Shown here piece by piece: positions 8,110-15,871 of a stretch of DNA of 51,574 bases. A program made the position numbers and the translations under genes. Below the pieces are notes generated by a model. It did not search any database and was not told where the DNA came from. It saw nothing but the letters and a program-made list of their open reading frames with translations. This stretch comes from an uncultured Lachnospiraceae bacterium (GTDB taxonomy: Bacteria > Bacillota > Clostridia > Lachnospirales > Lachnospiraceae): assembly GCA_910579805.1 (NCBI GenBank), contig CAJTWM010000024.1:1-51574 (forward strand), read 5' to 3'. How positions within the stretch are numbered: position 1 is the first letter of the stretch; each line of letters starts with the position of its first letter.

Positions 8110-9471
8110 ATGGAACAGATACAAAAGGAAAATAAGATGGGCATTATGCCCGAAAACAAACTTCTGATGACGATGTCTCTGCCGATGATGGCGTCCATGC
8201 TGGTACAGGCATTATATAATATAGTTGACAGTGTTTTCGTATCCCGTATCAATGAGAATGCACTGACAGCCGTGTCATTAGCGTTTCCGGTGCAGAGTCT
8301 TATGATCGCGGTATCGGTTGGCACGGCCGTAGGCGTCAACGCCCTGCTTTCCAAAACCCTTGGAGAGAAAGATTATAAAAAAGCCCAGGAGGTAGCTAAT
8401 AACGCCGTATTTCTTGCGGCGGTATGCTATGTCCTGTTCTGTCTGATCGGTATCTTTGTAGTACGTCCGTTTTATATCAGCCAGACCAAGGATGCGGAGA
8501 TCGTAGGATTCGGGATACAGTATCTGACGATTGTCTGTGTGGGAAGTGCGGGCATCTTTATGCAGACGATGTTTGAAAGGCTGTTACAGTCAACCGGAAA
8601 AACATTTTATACGATGATCACACAGGGAACGGGCGCAGTCGTCAATATCATTTTAGACCCAATCCTGATATTCGGACTCGGCCCTTTTCCGGAAATGAAG
8701 GTCGCAGGCGCGGCGGCGGCTACGATCATCGGCCAGCTTGTGGCAGGTGTGCTGGCGATTATTTTCAACAAAAAATATAATGAATATATTACGGTCCATG
8801 TAAAGGAGATCCGTCCGAAAGCGGCGATTATCGGCCAGATCTATGCGGTCGGGGCTCCTTCCATTGTGGTGCAGGCCATCGGTTCCGTTATGACTTATGG
8901 GATGAACCTGATCCTGATCGCGTTTACTTCGACCGCGACGGCTGTATTCGGCGTTTATTTCAAGCTGCAGAGTTTTATTTTCATGCCGGTGTTCGGGTTG
9001 AATAACGGCATGGTTCCGATCATTGCCTACAATTACGGCGCGAGGAAAAAGGACAGGGTGGTCAAGATAATGAAGCTAAGCATCATGTATGCGGTTGGTA
9101 TTATGGCGGTGGGGCTTTTGCTGATGCAGGTGATGCCTAAACAGTTTCTTTTATTGTTTGACGCTTCGGACATGATGATTGAGATCGGCGTTCCGGCGCT
9201 GCGCACCATCAGTTTGAGTTTTTTGTTCGCCGGTTTCGGTATCGTGTGCGGAAGTGTGTTTCAGGCGCTTGGAAACGGAGTGTATAGTATGATCGTATCG
9301 ATCGCCAGACAGCTTGGCATACTTTTGCCCGCGGCTTATTTTTTGTCAAAGCTTGGCAAGGTAGGCTATGTATGGTGGGCTTTTCCTATTGCAGAGATCG
9401 CCGCGCTGGTTTTATCGGTGACATTTTTGATCCGTGTCTACCATAAAGTGATAAAACATATCGGGGAGTAG
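8110..9471 (+). CDS. MATE-family multidrug/toxin efflux transporter
   Basis: A 453-aa inner-membrane protein of about 12 segments made of two homologous MatE halves. MATE proteins expel cationic drugs or metabolites using Na+ or H+ gradients. The start of the first half (LLMTMSLPMMASMLVQALYN) and the internal repeat near residue 240 (AVGAPSIVVQAIGS) are typical. The ribosome site GAAGGAATGA precedes the ATG. A stretch of about 33 codons just upstream, ending at 8103, stays open but matches nothing I recognise. Substrate unknown. Confidence 0.9.
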   Translation: MEQIQKENKMGIMPENKLLMTMSLPMMASMLVQALYNIVDSVFVSRINENALTAVSLAFPVQSLMIAVSVGTAVGVNALLSKTLGEKDYKKAQEVANNAVFLAAVCYVLFCLIGIFVVRPFYISQTKDAEIVGFGIQYLTIVCVGSAGIFMQTMFERLLQSTGKTFYTMITQGTGAVVNIILDPILIFGLGPFPEMKVAGAAAATIIGQLVAGVLAIIFNKKYNEYITVHVKEIRPKAAIIGQIYAVGAPSIVVQAIGSVMTYGMNLILIAFTSTATAVFGVYFKLQSFIFMPVFGLNNGMVPIIAYNYGARKKDRVVKIMKLSIMYAVGIMAVGLLLMQVMPKQFLLLFDASDMMIEIGVPALRTISLSFLFAGFGIVCGSVFQALGNGVYSMIVSIARQLGILLPAAYFLSKLGKVGYVWWAFPIAEIAALVLSVTFLIRVYHKVIKHIGE

Positions 9472-9559
9472 GAACCGGTGGAAAAGCAATGGGGGAAGAA
9501 AATGCCGGAAAACGAAACGGCAAAACGCAACAGGAAAAAACGAAACGCCGGAAATTTTA

Positions 9560-9588
9560 TTGACAGGGAAATGAATTTACGGTACAAT
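9560..9588 (+). promoter_or_regulatory. Sigma-A promoter of tRNA-Leu
   Basis: TTGACA (9560-9565), a 17-nt spacer and TACAAT (9583-9588) predict a start near 9595, about 30 nt before the mature tRNA. Confidence 0.8.
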
Positions 9589-9625
9589 ACAAAAGTTACA
9601 GTCGCTTGTCTGGCGGCTGTAGTCG

Positions 9626-9706
9626 GCGGATGTGGCGGAATTGGCAGACGCGCTAGATTTAGGTTCTAGTGTCCACGACGTGCAGGTTCAAGTCCTGTCA
9701 TCCGCA
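9626..9706 (+). tRNA. tRNA-Leu (anticodon TAG)
   Basis: An 81-nt class II tRNA with a long variable arm. Acceptor GCGGATG pairs with CATCCGC, and discriminator A follows. The anticodon stem CTAGA/TCTAG encloses TTTAGGT, giving TAG. CCA is not encoded. Open frames running through this stretch are spurious. Confidence 0.95.
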
Positions 9707-9710
9707 TCTT

Positions 9711-9756
9711 ACGGCGCGGAGCCGAATCGTGCAGGTTCGTATTTCGTGCCGTTTTT
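9711..9756 (+). terminator. Terminator after tRNA-Leu
   Basis: ACGGCGCG (9711-9718) pairs with CGTGCCGT (9745-9752), with one G-T wobble. A T-run to 9756 follows. It begins 4 nt after the mature tRNA end. Confidence 0.75.
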
Positions 9757-9827
9757 GTGTATGTTACTTTTTACGTTTGCCCTTTTGCCGTTTCATGAAA
9801 AAGTATATTCAAAATACGGCGTTTAGT

Positions 9828-9836
9828 GGTATAATA
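9828..9836 (+). promoter_or_regulatory. Extended -10 promoter of the first lipoprotein gene
   Basis: TGG directly before TATAAT (9831-9836) forms an extended -10. The -35 region (ATTCAA at 9808-9813) is weak, which is common for extended -10 promoters. The lipoprotein ATG lies 57 nt downstream. Confidence 0.55.
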
Positions 9837-9892
9837 GCTATAAATATGGATTTCCCATATTGCATTGAATGAAAACAGGGGATGGACGCAAG

Positions 9893-10531
9893 ATGAAAAA
9901 GAAGTTATTTTTATTATCGGCCGTATTGTTCATGACGGCAGCCATGTGGGGATGCGGATCAAAGAAAGCGGATAAGGAAGAGACGACGACGCAGGAGAGC
10001 GCGGCGGAGACGGGCGCGCAGCCGGAAACGGGCAGTGTGGAAATAGATCCTGATACTCCTTTATGGACGCCGGAGGAGACGGAACCGGAACCGGAGCCTG
10101 AACCGGAACCTTTGCTGCAGGGAAGGGTAGTCGTTGATATACCGGAGGATTTTTACGAATATTTAAGTCCCTCGGGAATCTATGTGACTAAGAAATATCC
10201 CGAAGACGGCTCCAATATTTATATCGTTGCATCGCCGTTATACGGTACGCTGCCGGAAGAGAGCGAATATACAAGAAAGATCAACGAAAGCCTTAGCGCG
10301 CAGGCGGGAGTGGTAGTATCCGTAAAAATGGAAGAATATGAAAAAACAACGGTGGACGGTTTTGAAGCGTCGAGAGCGGTATACAGTTACAGCTATGACG
10401 GTATGAAATTCAGGCGGACAGAGTATACGGTCAATACCAATATTACGACTACGATCGCTTATACGCAGGTGGGCAGCGCGGATTGGGAAGACGAGTTCGA
10501 AGCGAGCGCCCTGTCCATGAGAGTGGAATAA
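9893..10531 (+). CDS. Predicted lipoprotein with Glu-Pro linker, unknown function (paralogue of 10723)
   Basis: A 212-aa protein. A signal peptide ends in a lipobox with Cys21 (AMWGC). A low-complexity Thr/Glu/Pro linker with repeated Glu-Pro follows, and then a compact domain of about 130 residues starting VVDIPEDFYEYL. The ATG at 9893 is preferred because GGGGATGG sits before it and the signal peptide begins right there. The globular domain shares its layout and its ending (W-x-D-x-FEAS-x-x-S-x-x-x-E) with the next gene, so the two are tandem paralogues. The short alpha/beta pattern recalls PsbP/Mog1-like folds, but I do not claim the family. Confidence 0.75.
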   Translation: MKKKLFLLSAVLFMTAAMWGCGSKKADKEETTTQESAAETGAQPETGSVEIDPDTPLWTPEETEPEPEPEPEPLLQGRVVVDIPEDFYEYLSPSGIYVTKKYPEDGSNIYIVASPLYGTLPEESEYTRKINESLSAQAGVVVSVKMEEYEKTTVDGFEASRAVYSYSYDGMKFRRTEYTVNTNITTTIAYTQVGSADWEDEFEASALSMRVE

Positions 10532-10610
10532 TAAAACAAAATAAAACGAAAATTGTAACAATTGACTAAAAATTGGTAGAAGTAATTGTATAAAATTTAT
10601 ATAAATGTAA

Positions 10611-10639
10611 TTGACAAATTCCCTGACTTGTGACAAAAT
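10611..10639 (+). promoter_or_regulatory. Candidate promoter of the second lipoprotein gene
   Basis: A perfect -35 TTGACA (10611-10616), a 17-nt spacer and a weak -10 CAAAAT (10634-10639) lie in the 191-nt AT-rich gap between the two paralogues. The second gene can therefore be transcribed on its own. Confidence 0.5.
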
Positions 10640-10672
10640 ACAGTTCGTAAGTAATGAATATCATATGATTCT

Positions 10673-10696
10673 CCTGTTACGGTTCACGGTAACAGG
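10673..10696. other. Perfect inverted repeat in the leader of the second lipoprotein gene
   Basis: CCTGTTAC (10673-10680) and GTAACAGG (10689-10696) form an 8-bp stem with an 8-nt loop. It lies between the predicted transcript start and the GAGGAG ribosome site. It could be an operator or an mRNA stem; no T-run follows. Confidence 0.5.
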
Positions 10697-10722
10697 AAAG
10701 GTAAAAAGAGGAGTAAGGGAAA

Positions 10723-11370
10723 ATGAAAAAGAAAGTGTTAGCATTCGTTTTATCAGTTGTTATGTGTTTTGCAGTTACGGCCTGCGGGGACAAAGAAACC
10801 AGCACGAAACCGGAAGAGACCACGTCTGTGGAAGAGTCTATTGTAGCAGAGGAATCGATTTTGGAGCCTTCGGATGACGTTTCTGCACCTGCAGAAAATG
10901 CAGAAGCAGAAACAAACGGGGAAGAAGAAAGCGCGGCGGCAGAGACTACGCCGGCAGAAGACGGTGGGGAAGCGTCTGCGGCAGACGTAGAAATTAAAGT
11001 TGAGATACCGGACGGGTTTTCGGAAGTTTCGGACGGTATGTACATGGCGGAAGACGGAGCGAACATTATTGTCGTAACGACTGACGCAACGGGAGATATT
11101 CCTTCCGAAGACGCGGTCGTAGAGCAGCTTAAGACGACGCTTGGCGATGAGGCGGAGATTACGGTCGATGAATACGAAGTTACGAAAGTCGGCGATTATG
11201 ACGCCCTTCGTTTTACTGCAAGCTATGTAATGCAGGATATGGAATGCGTTCAGACACAATGCATGGTATTTGCAGATGGAAAGATCGGCCTTGCCGCTTT
11301 CACACAGCAGAAAGGCGGTGCATGGACTGACGCTTTTGAAGCAAGCCTTGCAAGCATTACAATGGAATAA
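10723..11370 (+). CDS. Predicted lipoprotein with acidic linker, unknown function (paralogue of 9893)
   Basis: A 215-aa protein with a signal peptide and lipobox Cys21 (AVTAC). An acidic Glu/Ala/Thr/Ser-rich linker covers about residues 25-85. A C-terminal domain begins VEIPDGFSEV and ends in WTDAFEASLASITME. The end and the overall fold pattern match the upstream lipoprotein, while the linkers have different composition. A GAGGAG ribosome site precedes the ATG, and a strong terminator follows at 11386. Both would sit on the outer face of the membrane. Function unknown; no enzyme motif is visible. Confidence 0.78.
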   Translation: MKKKVLAFVLSVVMCFAVTACGDKETSTKPEETTSVEESIVAEESILEPSDDVSAPAENAEAETNGEEESAAAETTPAEDGGEASAADVEIKVEIPDGFSEVSDGMYMAEDGANIIVVTTDATGDIPSEDAVVEQLKTTLGDEAEITVDEYEVTKVGDYDALRFTASYVMQDMECVQTQCMVFADGKIGLAAFTQQKGGAWTDAFEASLASITME

Positions 11371-11385
11371 GATAGAAATACGAAG

Positions 11386-11417
11386 ACTGCATATCCGGAA
11401 GGGTATGCAGTTTTTTT
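11386..11417 (+). terminator. Rho-independent terminator after the lipoprotein pair
   Basis: ACTGCATATCC (11386-11396), a GGAA tetraloop and GGGTATGCAGT (11401-11411, one wobble) are followed by seven T. This isolates the lipoprotein genes from the ATPase operon. Confidence 0.9.
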
Positions 11418-11481
11418 GTCGGGACGCTTATATTTTTCGGATAAGTCTATGTTTAGGAGGCTGGCCGGAGTAAAAATATTC

Positions 11482-11625
11482 ATGCAGAGGATTTTAATTC
11501 CCATTATGGGAATGATAGGAATAGGATGCCCGGCTTTCGGCAGGCTGAAGACCAAGGCCGTAAAACGGTCGTTACAGGAGAGGGGAAAGGAAAAAGCAGG
11601 TATGGAAAAATTGATAAAATTGTAG
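11482..11625 (+). CDS. Possible small membrane peptide, doubtful
   Basis: A 47-codon frame begins MQRILIPIMGMIGIGC and continues with a basic tail. A GGAG lies 11 nt upstream and an AGGAGG further up. A hydrophobic start with a Lys/Arg-rich tail would suit a small membrane protein, but nothing confirms it is expressed. It lies in the 424-nt gap 11371-11794, which otherwise holds the terminator at 11386, the ATPase promoter at 11658 and a leader hairpin at 11741. Confidence 0.2.
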   Translation: MQRILIPIMGMIGIGCPAFGRLKTKAVKRSLQERGKEKAGMEKLIKL

Positions 11626-11657
11626 AAAAAAATGTCAATTTATCGTCTAAATGACTA

Positions 11658-11686
11658 TTGAAAGATGAAAACAAAACTCCTATTAT
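11658..11686 (+). promoter_or_regulatory. Candidate promoter of the V-ATPase operon
   Basis: TTGAAA (11658-11663), a 17-nt spacer and TATTAT (11681-11686) predict a start near 11693, giving a leader of about 100 nt. A TATAAT at 11684-11689 overlaps the -10 but has a less favourable spacing to the -35. Confidence 0.6.
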
Positions 11687-11740
11687 AATAAAGGTGGAAT
11701 ATTATAAAAATCCTGTTAATTTTATAAAAAATAATTTAAA

Positions 11741-11765
11741 ATCCGTTTAAGATTTTATAACGGAT
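11741..11765 (+). other. Leader hairpin of the V-ATPase operon
   Basis: ATCCGTT (11741-11747) and AACGGAT (11759-11765) form a perfect 7-bp stem, 29 nt before the first start codon. No T-run follows. It is probably an mRNA leader structure. Confidence 0.4.
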
Positions 11766-11794
11766 CAGAATAAAAAAGAAAGGCAGGGATTCTT

Positions 11795-12118
11795 ATGGGG
11801 CAATCGGTAGAAGACGTGATCGGCGAGTTATCCGAAATAGAAGCTGCCGCGGTGAGGATCATGAATGCCGCGGATATGGAAAAGAAGCGGCTATCCGAAG
11901 AGAACGATCAGAAAATGAAGCGGTTTGACGAGGAAATGATTAAAAAAACGGGCGCATCCATAGAGCAGTTGAAGGAAAAGCTGAATAGGGAAAAGGAAAA
12001 CGAGTTAAGGCGTTTGAAAGAGGAAACGGACGCCATGCTTGTGGATATGCAGACAAAATATGAAAATGAACATGGAGCATGGTCGGATGAGATCGTGCAG
12101 TCCATAGTAAGGATGTGA
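11795..12118 (+). CDS. atpH: V-type ATPase peripheral-stalk subunit G/H (AtpH-like)
   Basis: A 107-aa protein that is almost entirely a charged coiled coil from about residue 20 to 95 (long Glu/Lys heptads, EKLNREKENELRRLKEE), with no membrane segment. This is the size and form of the G/H subunit that pairs with subunit E to make the peripheral stalk of V/A-type ATPases. It is the first gene of the operon and ends 4 nt before atpC. Assignment is from shape and position, since this subunit diverges fast. A ribosome site AAGGCAGGGA precedes the ATG. Confidence 0.75.
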   Translation: MGQSVEDVIGELSEIEAAAVRIMNAADMEKKRLSEENDQKMKRFDEEMIKKTGASIEQLKEKLNREKENELRRLKEETDAMLVDMQTKYENEHGAWSDEIVQSIVRM

Positions 12119-12122
12119 TCTT

Positions 12123-13154
12123 GTGCGGGGATTATTTGCATACAGTGCAGTCACTACTAAGCTGCGGGCAATGGAAGGCAAGCTGATAAAAAAGCAGGAA
12201 TATGAAGAGATGGCAGCTATGGGAAGTGTGACGGAGGTGGTGGAATACCTGAAAAGATATCCGTCTTACCGGAAACTTTTTTCCGAAGAAGAGTTCGACA
12301 TTCACAGGGGAAAAGTCGAAGCGCTGTTCCAAAGAGTTATTTACGCGGATTTTACGAAAATTTATGCATTTTCCGGTATCGAACAGAGAAAATTTTTAGA
12401 TATTTACTATATCAAATATGAAATTGCAGTCTTAAAGAACTGCCTGCGTATGCTGTTCAACCAATATGAAGCGTCTCTTGATCTGGCGGAATTTCAGGCA
12501 TTTTTTGAGAAACGGTCGGAGCTGGACGTAGCCAGACTGGGGAGTTCCAAAACGATTCCCGAGTTTGTGGAAAATCTCAAAGGTTCTATCTTTTATTCCG
12601 CGCTGAAACGACTGGAACGGACACCGGATGCTACTTTGTTTGATTATGAGAACGCGCTGAATCTTTTCTACATGAGAAGAATGTGGAAGGCTTTTGAAAA
12701 AGTAATGAAGAAAAGAGACTGGCAGATCATCAGCGAAGTGTACGGAAGCGAGATCGAGCTTTTGAACCTGCAGTGGATCTACCGCGCCAAAAAGTACTAT
12801 CATATGACGCCGGCAGATATTTACGCGTTTATCGTACCGATTCATGTAAAGATCCCCAAAGAGCTGTTTAAAAAGATCGTGGAGTCGGAGACGATAGAGG
12901 AGATGGAAGAGCTTGTAAAAACCTGCTATTATGCGAGGTTCAGGGAAGGGCTGGATACCTCTTCGATAGAGACCATGTATGAGGAGCTGATAAAAAAGAT
13001 ACACGATACCAGCGGCAGGAAATATCCGTATTCTATCGTCTGTATAGAAAACTATCTCTATAAAAAGACAAAAGAGGTGGACAGGCTGACCACTTTGATT
13101 GAATGCGTCAGATACGGACTTGGATTCGAGGAAACCAAAAAATATATTGCATAG
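12123..13154 (+). CDS. atpC: V-type ATPase central-stalk subunit C (AC39 / V0d)
   Basis: A 343-aa helical subunit that couples the rotor shaft to the membrane ring. The N-terminal YSAVTTKLRAMEGKLI and conserved Tyr-rich blocks (IYYIKYEIAVLKNCLR; TCYYARF) fit the AC39 family, and the length is usual. It starts with GTG 4 nt after the upstream stop, so translation is probably coupled. Its stop codon overlaps the AGGAGGTG ribosome site of atpI, another sign of tight coupling. Confidence 0.9.
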   Translation: MRGLFAYSAVTTKLRAMEGKLIKKQEYEEMAAMGSVTEVVEYLKRYPSYRKLFSEEEFDIHRGKVEALFQRVIYADFTKIYAFSGIEQRKFLDIYYIKYEIAVLKNCLRMLFNQYEASLDLAEFQAFFEKRSELDVARLGSSKTIPEFVENLKGSIFYSALKRLERTPDATLFDYENALNLFYMRRMWKAFEKVMKKRDWQIISEVYGSEIELLNLQWIYRAKKYYHMTPADIYAFIVPIHVKIPKELFKKIVESETIEEMEELVKTCYYARFREGLDTSSIETMYEELIKKIHDTSGRKYPYSIVCIENYLYKKTKEVDRLTTLIECVRYGLGFEETKKYIA

Positions 13155-13167
13155 GAGGTGAGTGGGC

Positions 13168-15108
13168 GTGATAGCGAAGATGAAATTCATAAATATGGTA
13201 GGCCCTAAAGAGGACTTGGACATGGTCGTAGAAAAATATCTGGGGAAATATGAGATCCAGCTTGAAAATACGATGGTGGCCCTAAAGGAGCTTGCGAACG
13301 TAACGCCCTGTGTGGAGAGCAATCCTTATAAAGAGCTGCTTGCCAAAGCGGAAGAGTTGGCTGCTATGACCAAAAGGGAGGATCCGCTTAAAAAAACGTT
13401 TGACAGAAAGCAGGCAGTTTCCATTATAGAGAGTTTTGAAGGGAAGAGGGAAACTTACCGTCAGGAAAAAGAAGCGTTAGAAGCAAAGAAGCAGGAGATC
13501 GGGCAGGCGTTGCAGGACGTAGTGCCTTACCGCAATATCAACCATGATATCCGGGAGATTCTGGATTTTCATTATGTTAAATTCAGGTTCGGCAAAATTC
13601 CGGTGGAATTCTATGAAAAATTGGAAAAGTATGTATATGAAGAACTTTCCACTATTTTTTATAAATGCCAGAGTGATAAGGAGTACATTTGGGGAGTTTA
13701 TTTCGTGCCTGTCTCAGAGGCGGAAAAGGTAGACGCGGTCTATGCGTCCCTGCATTTTGAAAGATTCCGTATGCCGAAGGGATATGAAGGGACGTTGGAA
13801 GAAGCTTATGAGACGCTGATACGGCGGCTGAAAAAGACGGAAAGCGCCTTGCTGGCTTTGGAGGCCAAGATGGGAGAAGAGCTGGCAAGCAACGTGGAAG
13901 ATATTTATGCCGCAAAAGACGAGCTGGAAACGCTCTGCGATAACTTCGAAGTGAGAAAACTGGCGGCGTATACCCATACGAATGACAAGACTTTCTTTAT
14001 CCTGTGCGGCTGGATGACGAAGGAAGATGCGGAGAAATTCGAAAGAGAAGTGAACGACGATCCGCATGTGTACTGTACGATTGAAGAGGGGCATGAGAGC
14101 CGGATCGCTAAACCGCCTACAAAACTGAAAAATCCCAAATTGTTCAAGCCTTTTGAGATGTTTATCAGGATGTATGGGCTGCCCGATTATAATGAATTTG
14201 ATCCTACGATTTTTGTGGCGGTCACCTATTCGTTTATATTTGGAGCCATGTTTGGCGACGTAGGACAGGGATTTCTGCTTTTCATCGGCGGCCTGCTGCT
14301 GTATCGGTTAAAAAAAATGGATCTGGCGGCGATTGTTTCAAGATGCGGTATTTTTTCTATATTCTTTGGATTTATGTTCGGAAGCGTGTTCGGGTTTGAG
14401 GATGTGATAGAACCGGTCTGGCTGCGTCCGGTTACGGCGATGTCCACGCTGCCTTTCGTAGGAAAGCTGAATACGGTCTTTGTGGTGGCGATCACGCTGG
14501 GCATGGGGCTGGTGCTGCTTACGATGATATTCCATATTATCAACGGCTTTAAAGCGAAGGATATGGAAGCGGCGCTGTTTGATACAAACGGGATCGCAGG
14601 CTTTGTATTTTATGCGGCAGCGGTAGCTGTGATCCTGCTTTTTATGACAGGCCATACCCTTCCCGCGGGAATCGTACTGGTAGTCATGTTTGTGATACCG
14701 CTTCTTATCATGGCGCTCAAGGAGCCTTTGACAGCGTTGATCACAAAAGAGGGCGAAGTCATGCCAAAGAGCAAGGTCATGTTCTTCGTACAGGCATTTT
14801 TTGAATTGTTTGAAGTACTTTTAAGCTATTTCTCCAATACGCTTTCTTTCGTGCGTATCGGCGCTTTTGCAGTCAGCCATGCGGCGATGATGGAAGTGGT
14901 GCTTATGCTTGCAGGAGCGGAAAACGGCGCTTCGCCCAACTGGGTGGTGATCGTTTTAGGCAATCTGTTCGTGTGCGGTATGGAAGGCCTGATCGTCGGG
15001 ATTCAGGTTTTACGTTTGCAGTATTATGAATTTTTCAGCCGGTTCTATAAAGGCGGCGGCAGGGAATTTAAGCCATATCGTAAAGTAAGGGCAGTAAAGA
15101 ACGAGTAA
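13168..15108 (+). CDS. atpI: V-type ATPase membrane stator subunit I (a-subunit)
   Basis: A 646-aa subunit a/I that forms the ion half-channels. The N-terminal half (residues about 1-330) is cytosolic and partly coiled coil. The C-terminal half has about seven membrane helices and starts after VTYSFIFGAMFGDVGQG. The essential channel arginine is Arg563 in TLSFVRIGAFAVSHA. Of three candidate starts (GTG 13162, GTG 13168, ATG 13180), 13168 has the best spacing, 9 nt from AGGAGG. It is located between atpC and the rotor ring gene atpK. Confidence 0.93.
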   Translation: MIAKMKFINMVGPKEDLDMVVEKYLGKYEIQLENTMVALKELANVTPCVESNPYKELLAKAEELAAMTKREDPLKKTFDRKQAVSIIESFEGKRETYRQEKEALEAKKQEIGQALQDVVPYRNINHDIREILDFHYVKFRFGKIPVEFYEKLEKYVYEELSTIFYKCQSDKEYIWGVYFVPVSEAEKVDAVYASLHFERFRMPKGYEGTLEEAYETLIRRLKKTESALLALEAKMGEELASNVEDIYAAKDELETLCDNFEVRKLAAYTHTNDKTFFILCGWMTKEDAEKFEREVNDDPHVYCTIEEGHESRIAKPPTKLKNPKLFKPFEMFIRMYGLPDYNEFDPTIFVAVTYSFIFGAMFGDVGQGFLLFIGGLLLYRLKKMDLAAIVSRCGIFSIFFGFMFGSVFGFEDVIEPVWLRPVTAMSTLPFVGKLNTVFVVAITLGMGLVLLTMIFHIINGFKAKDMEAALFDTNGIAGFVFYAAAVAVILLFMTGHTLPAGIVLVVMFVIPLLIMALKEPLTALITKEGEVMPKSKVMFFVQAFFELFEVLLSYFSNTLSFVRIGAFAVSHAAMMEVVLMLAGAENGASPNWVVIVLGNLFVCGMEGLIVGIQVLRLQYYEFFSRFYKGGGREFKPYRKVRAVKNE

Positions 15109-15144
15109 AATATGCTTATCATAAAAGAAAGCAGTAAAGAACGA
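15091..15144 (+). repeat. 14-bp direct repeat spanning the end of atpI
   Basis: GCAGTAAAGAACGA occurs at 15091-15104, inside the last codons of atpI, and again at 15131-15144, 40 bp later, in the gap before atpK. It looks like a small tandem duplication of the gene end. Confidence 0.6.
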
Positions 15145-15191
15145 TTGGATTTTAAAAACAATAATGAAAAACAGATTAGGAGGTCCTTATT

Positions 15192-15623
15192 ATGACAGTA
15201 GGGAAAATCATTTTATTCAGTGCGTTGGTATTCAGTATTTTGGTTCCGTTCAGGATGTATTTTAAAGGAGAACGAAACAGATCCAGATATAAAGCGTCTT
15301 TGGCCTTTAATACGGTTGCATTCTTCGGTATCCTCTTGTCGGCAAGTTTATTTTTATTTGGAACGAGTGCCAGCGCGGCATCGGAAGCAGAAACAGCAGT
15401 AGCGGCATCGGCAACGGGCATGGGGTATCTGGCGGCGGCCCTTGTTACGGGACTTTCCTGTATCGGCGGCGGTATTGCCGTGGCCAGCGCGGCCAGTGCA
15501 GCGTTAGGCGCAATCAGCGAAGATTCTTCTATCCTTGGTAAATCCCTTATTTTCGTAGGTCTTGCCGAAGGTGTGTGCCTGTATGGTCTGATCATTTCTT
15601 TCATGATCTTAGGTCAGCTATAA
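15192..15623 (+). CDS. atpK: V-type ATPase rotor-ring proteolipid, subunit K/c
   Basis: A 143-aa very hydrophobic protein with four predicted membrane segments. The last two form the conserved ring hairpin: a glycine-rich helix (GLSCIGGGIAVASAAS), a polar loop (AISEDSS) and GLAEGVCLYGLIISF with ion-binding Glu126. The first two segments (residues about 5-22 and 38-57) lack any carboxylate, so each monomer carries one ion site. The segment-2 end GTSASAASEA resembles a signal-peptidase site, so the mature protein might be the last hairpin alone. AGGAGG precedes the ATG. Whether H+ or Na+ is carried cannot be decided here. Confidence 0.92.
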   Translation: MTVGKIILFSALVFSILVPFRMYFKGERNRSRYKASLAFNTVAFFGILLSASLFLFGTSASAASEAETAVAASATGMGYLAAALVTGLSCIGGGIAVASAASAALGAISEDSSILGKSLIFVGLAEGVCLYGLIISFMILGQL

Positions 15624-15624
15624 G

Positions 15625-15824
15625 TGTGTAAAGCTTTTTGAAGCTGTCAAAATACGCCGGCTAAGAAAATCTAAGTTACACAAACTGTCAGAGTAGTGCG
15701 AAGAATGCCAGAAGCATGCATTTTTCCGGTCATATTATTTGAAAGTAAACCTTTCAAATGTTGATTGTTATGCGTGCCAAAGCGCGTAAAGGGGGATACG
15801 GTTGAAAGAAATGCACTTTCAACC
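15625..15824 (+). repeat. Structured intergenic region with several inverted repeats between atpK and atpF
   Basis: Three perfect inverted repeats are visible: TGTGTAA/TTACACA (15625-15631 and 15676-15682), ATTTGAAAG/CTTTCAAAT (15737-15745 and 15751-15759) and GGTTGAAAG/CTTTCAACC (15800-15808 and 15816-15824). The last two share the core TTGAAAG...CTTTCAA. None has a T-run. The 245-nt gap holds no convincing gene. Stem-loops after the ring gene could protect its mRNA and raise its share of the transcript, since the ring needs many copies. Confidence 0.6.
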
Positions 15825-15838
15825 TCCCGGATTGGAAT

Positions 15839-15871
15839 GTCCGCAAAAGCGGACGGATGGGAGCAAACATG
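15839..15871 (+). promoter_or_regulatory. Hairpin + GATGGGAG translation leader, copy 1 (atpF)
   Basis: A perfect stem GTCCGC/GCGGAC with an AAAA loop (15839-15854) is followed by GGATGGGAG and then the ATG at 15869. The Shine-Dalgarno GGGAG is itself part of an in-frame ATG (15857), exactly 12 nt before the chosen start. The same arrangement occurs at 16194 and 34394. Confidence 0.6.

Noticed and set aside
9478..9669. Small plus-strand open frame before and into tRNA-Leu
   Set aside because: It ends inside the tRNA and covers the tRNA promoter.
12432..13322. Long minus-strand open frame opposite atpC and atpI
   Set aside because: Antisense shadow of two conserved ATPase genes; no ribosome site and no recognisable domain.
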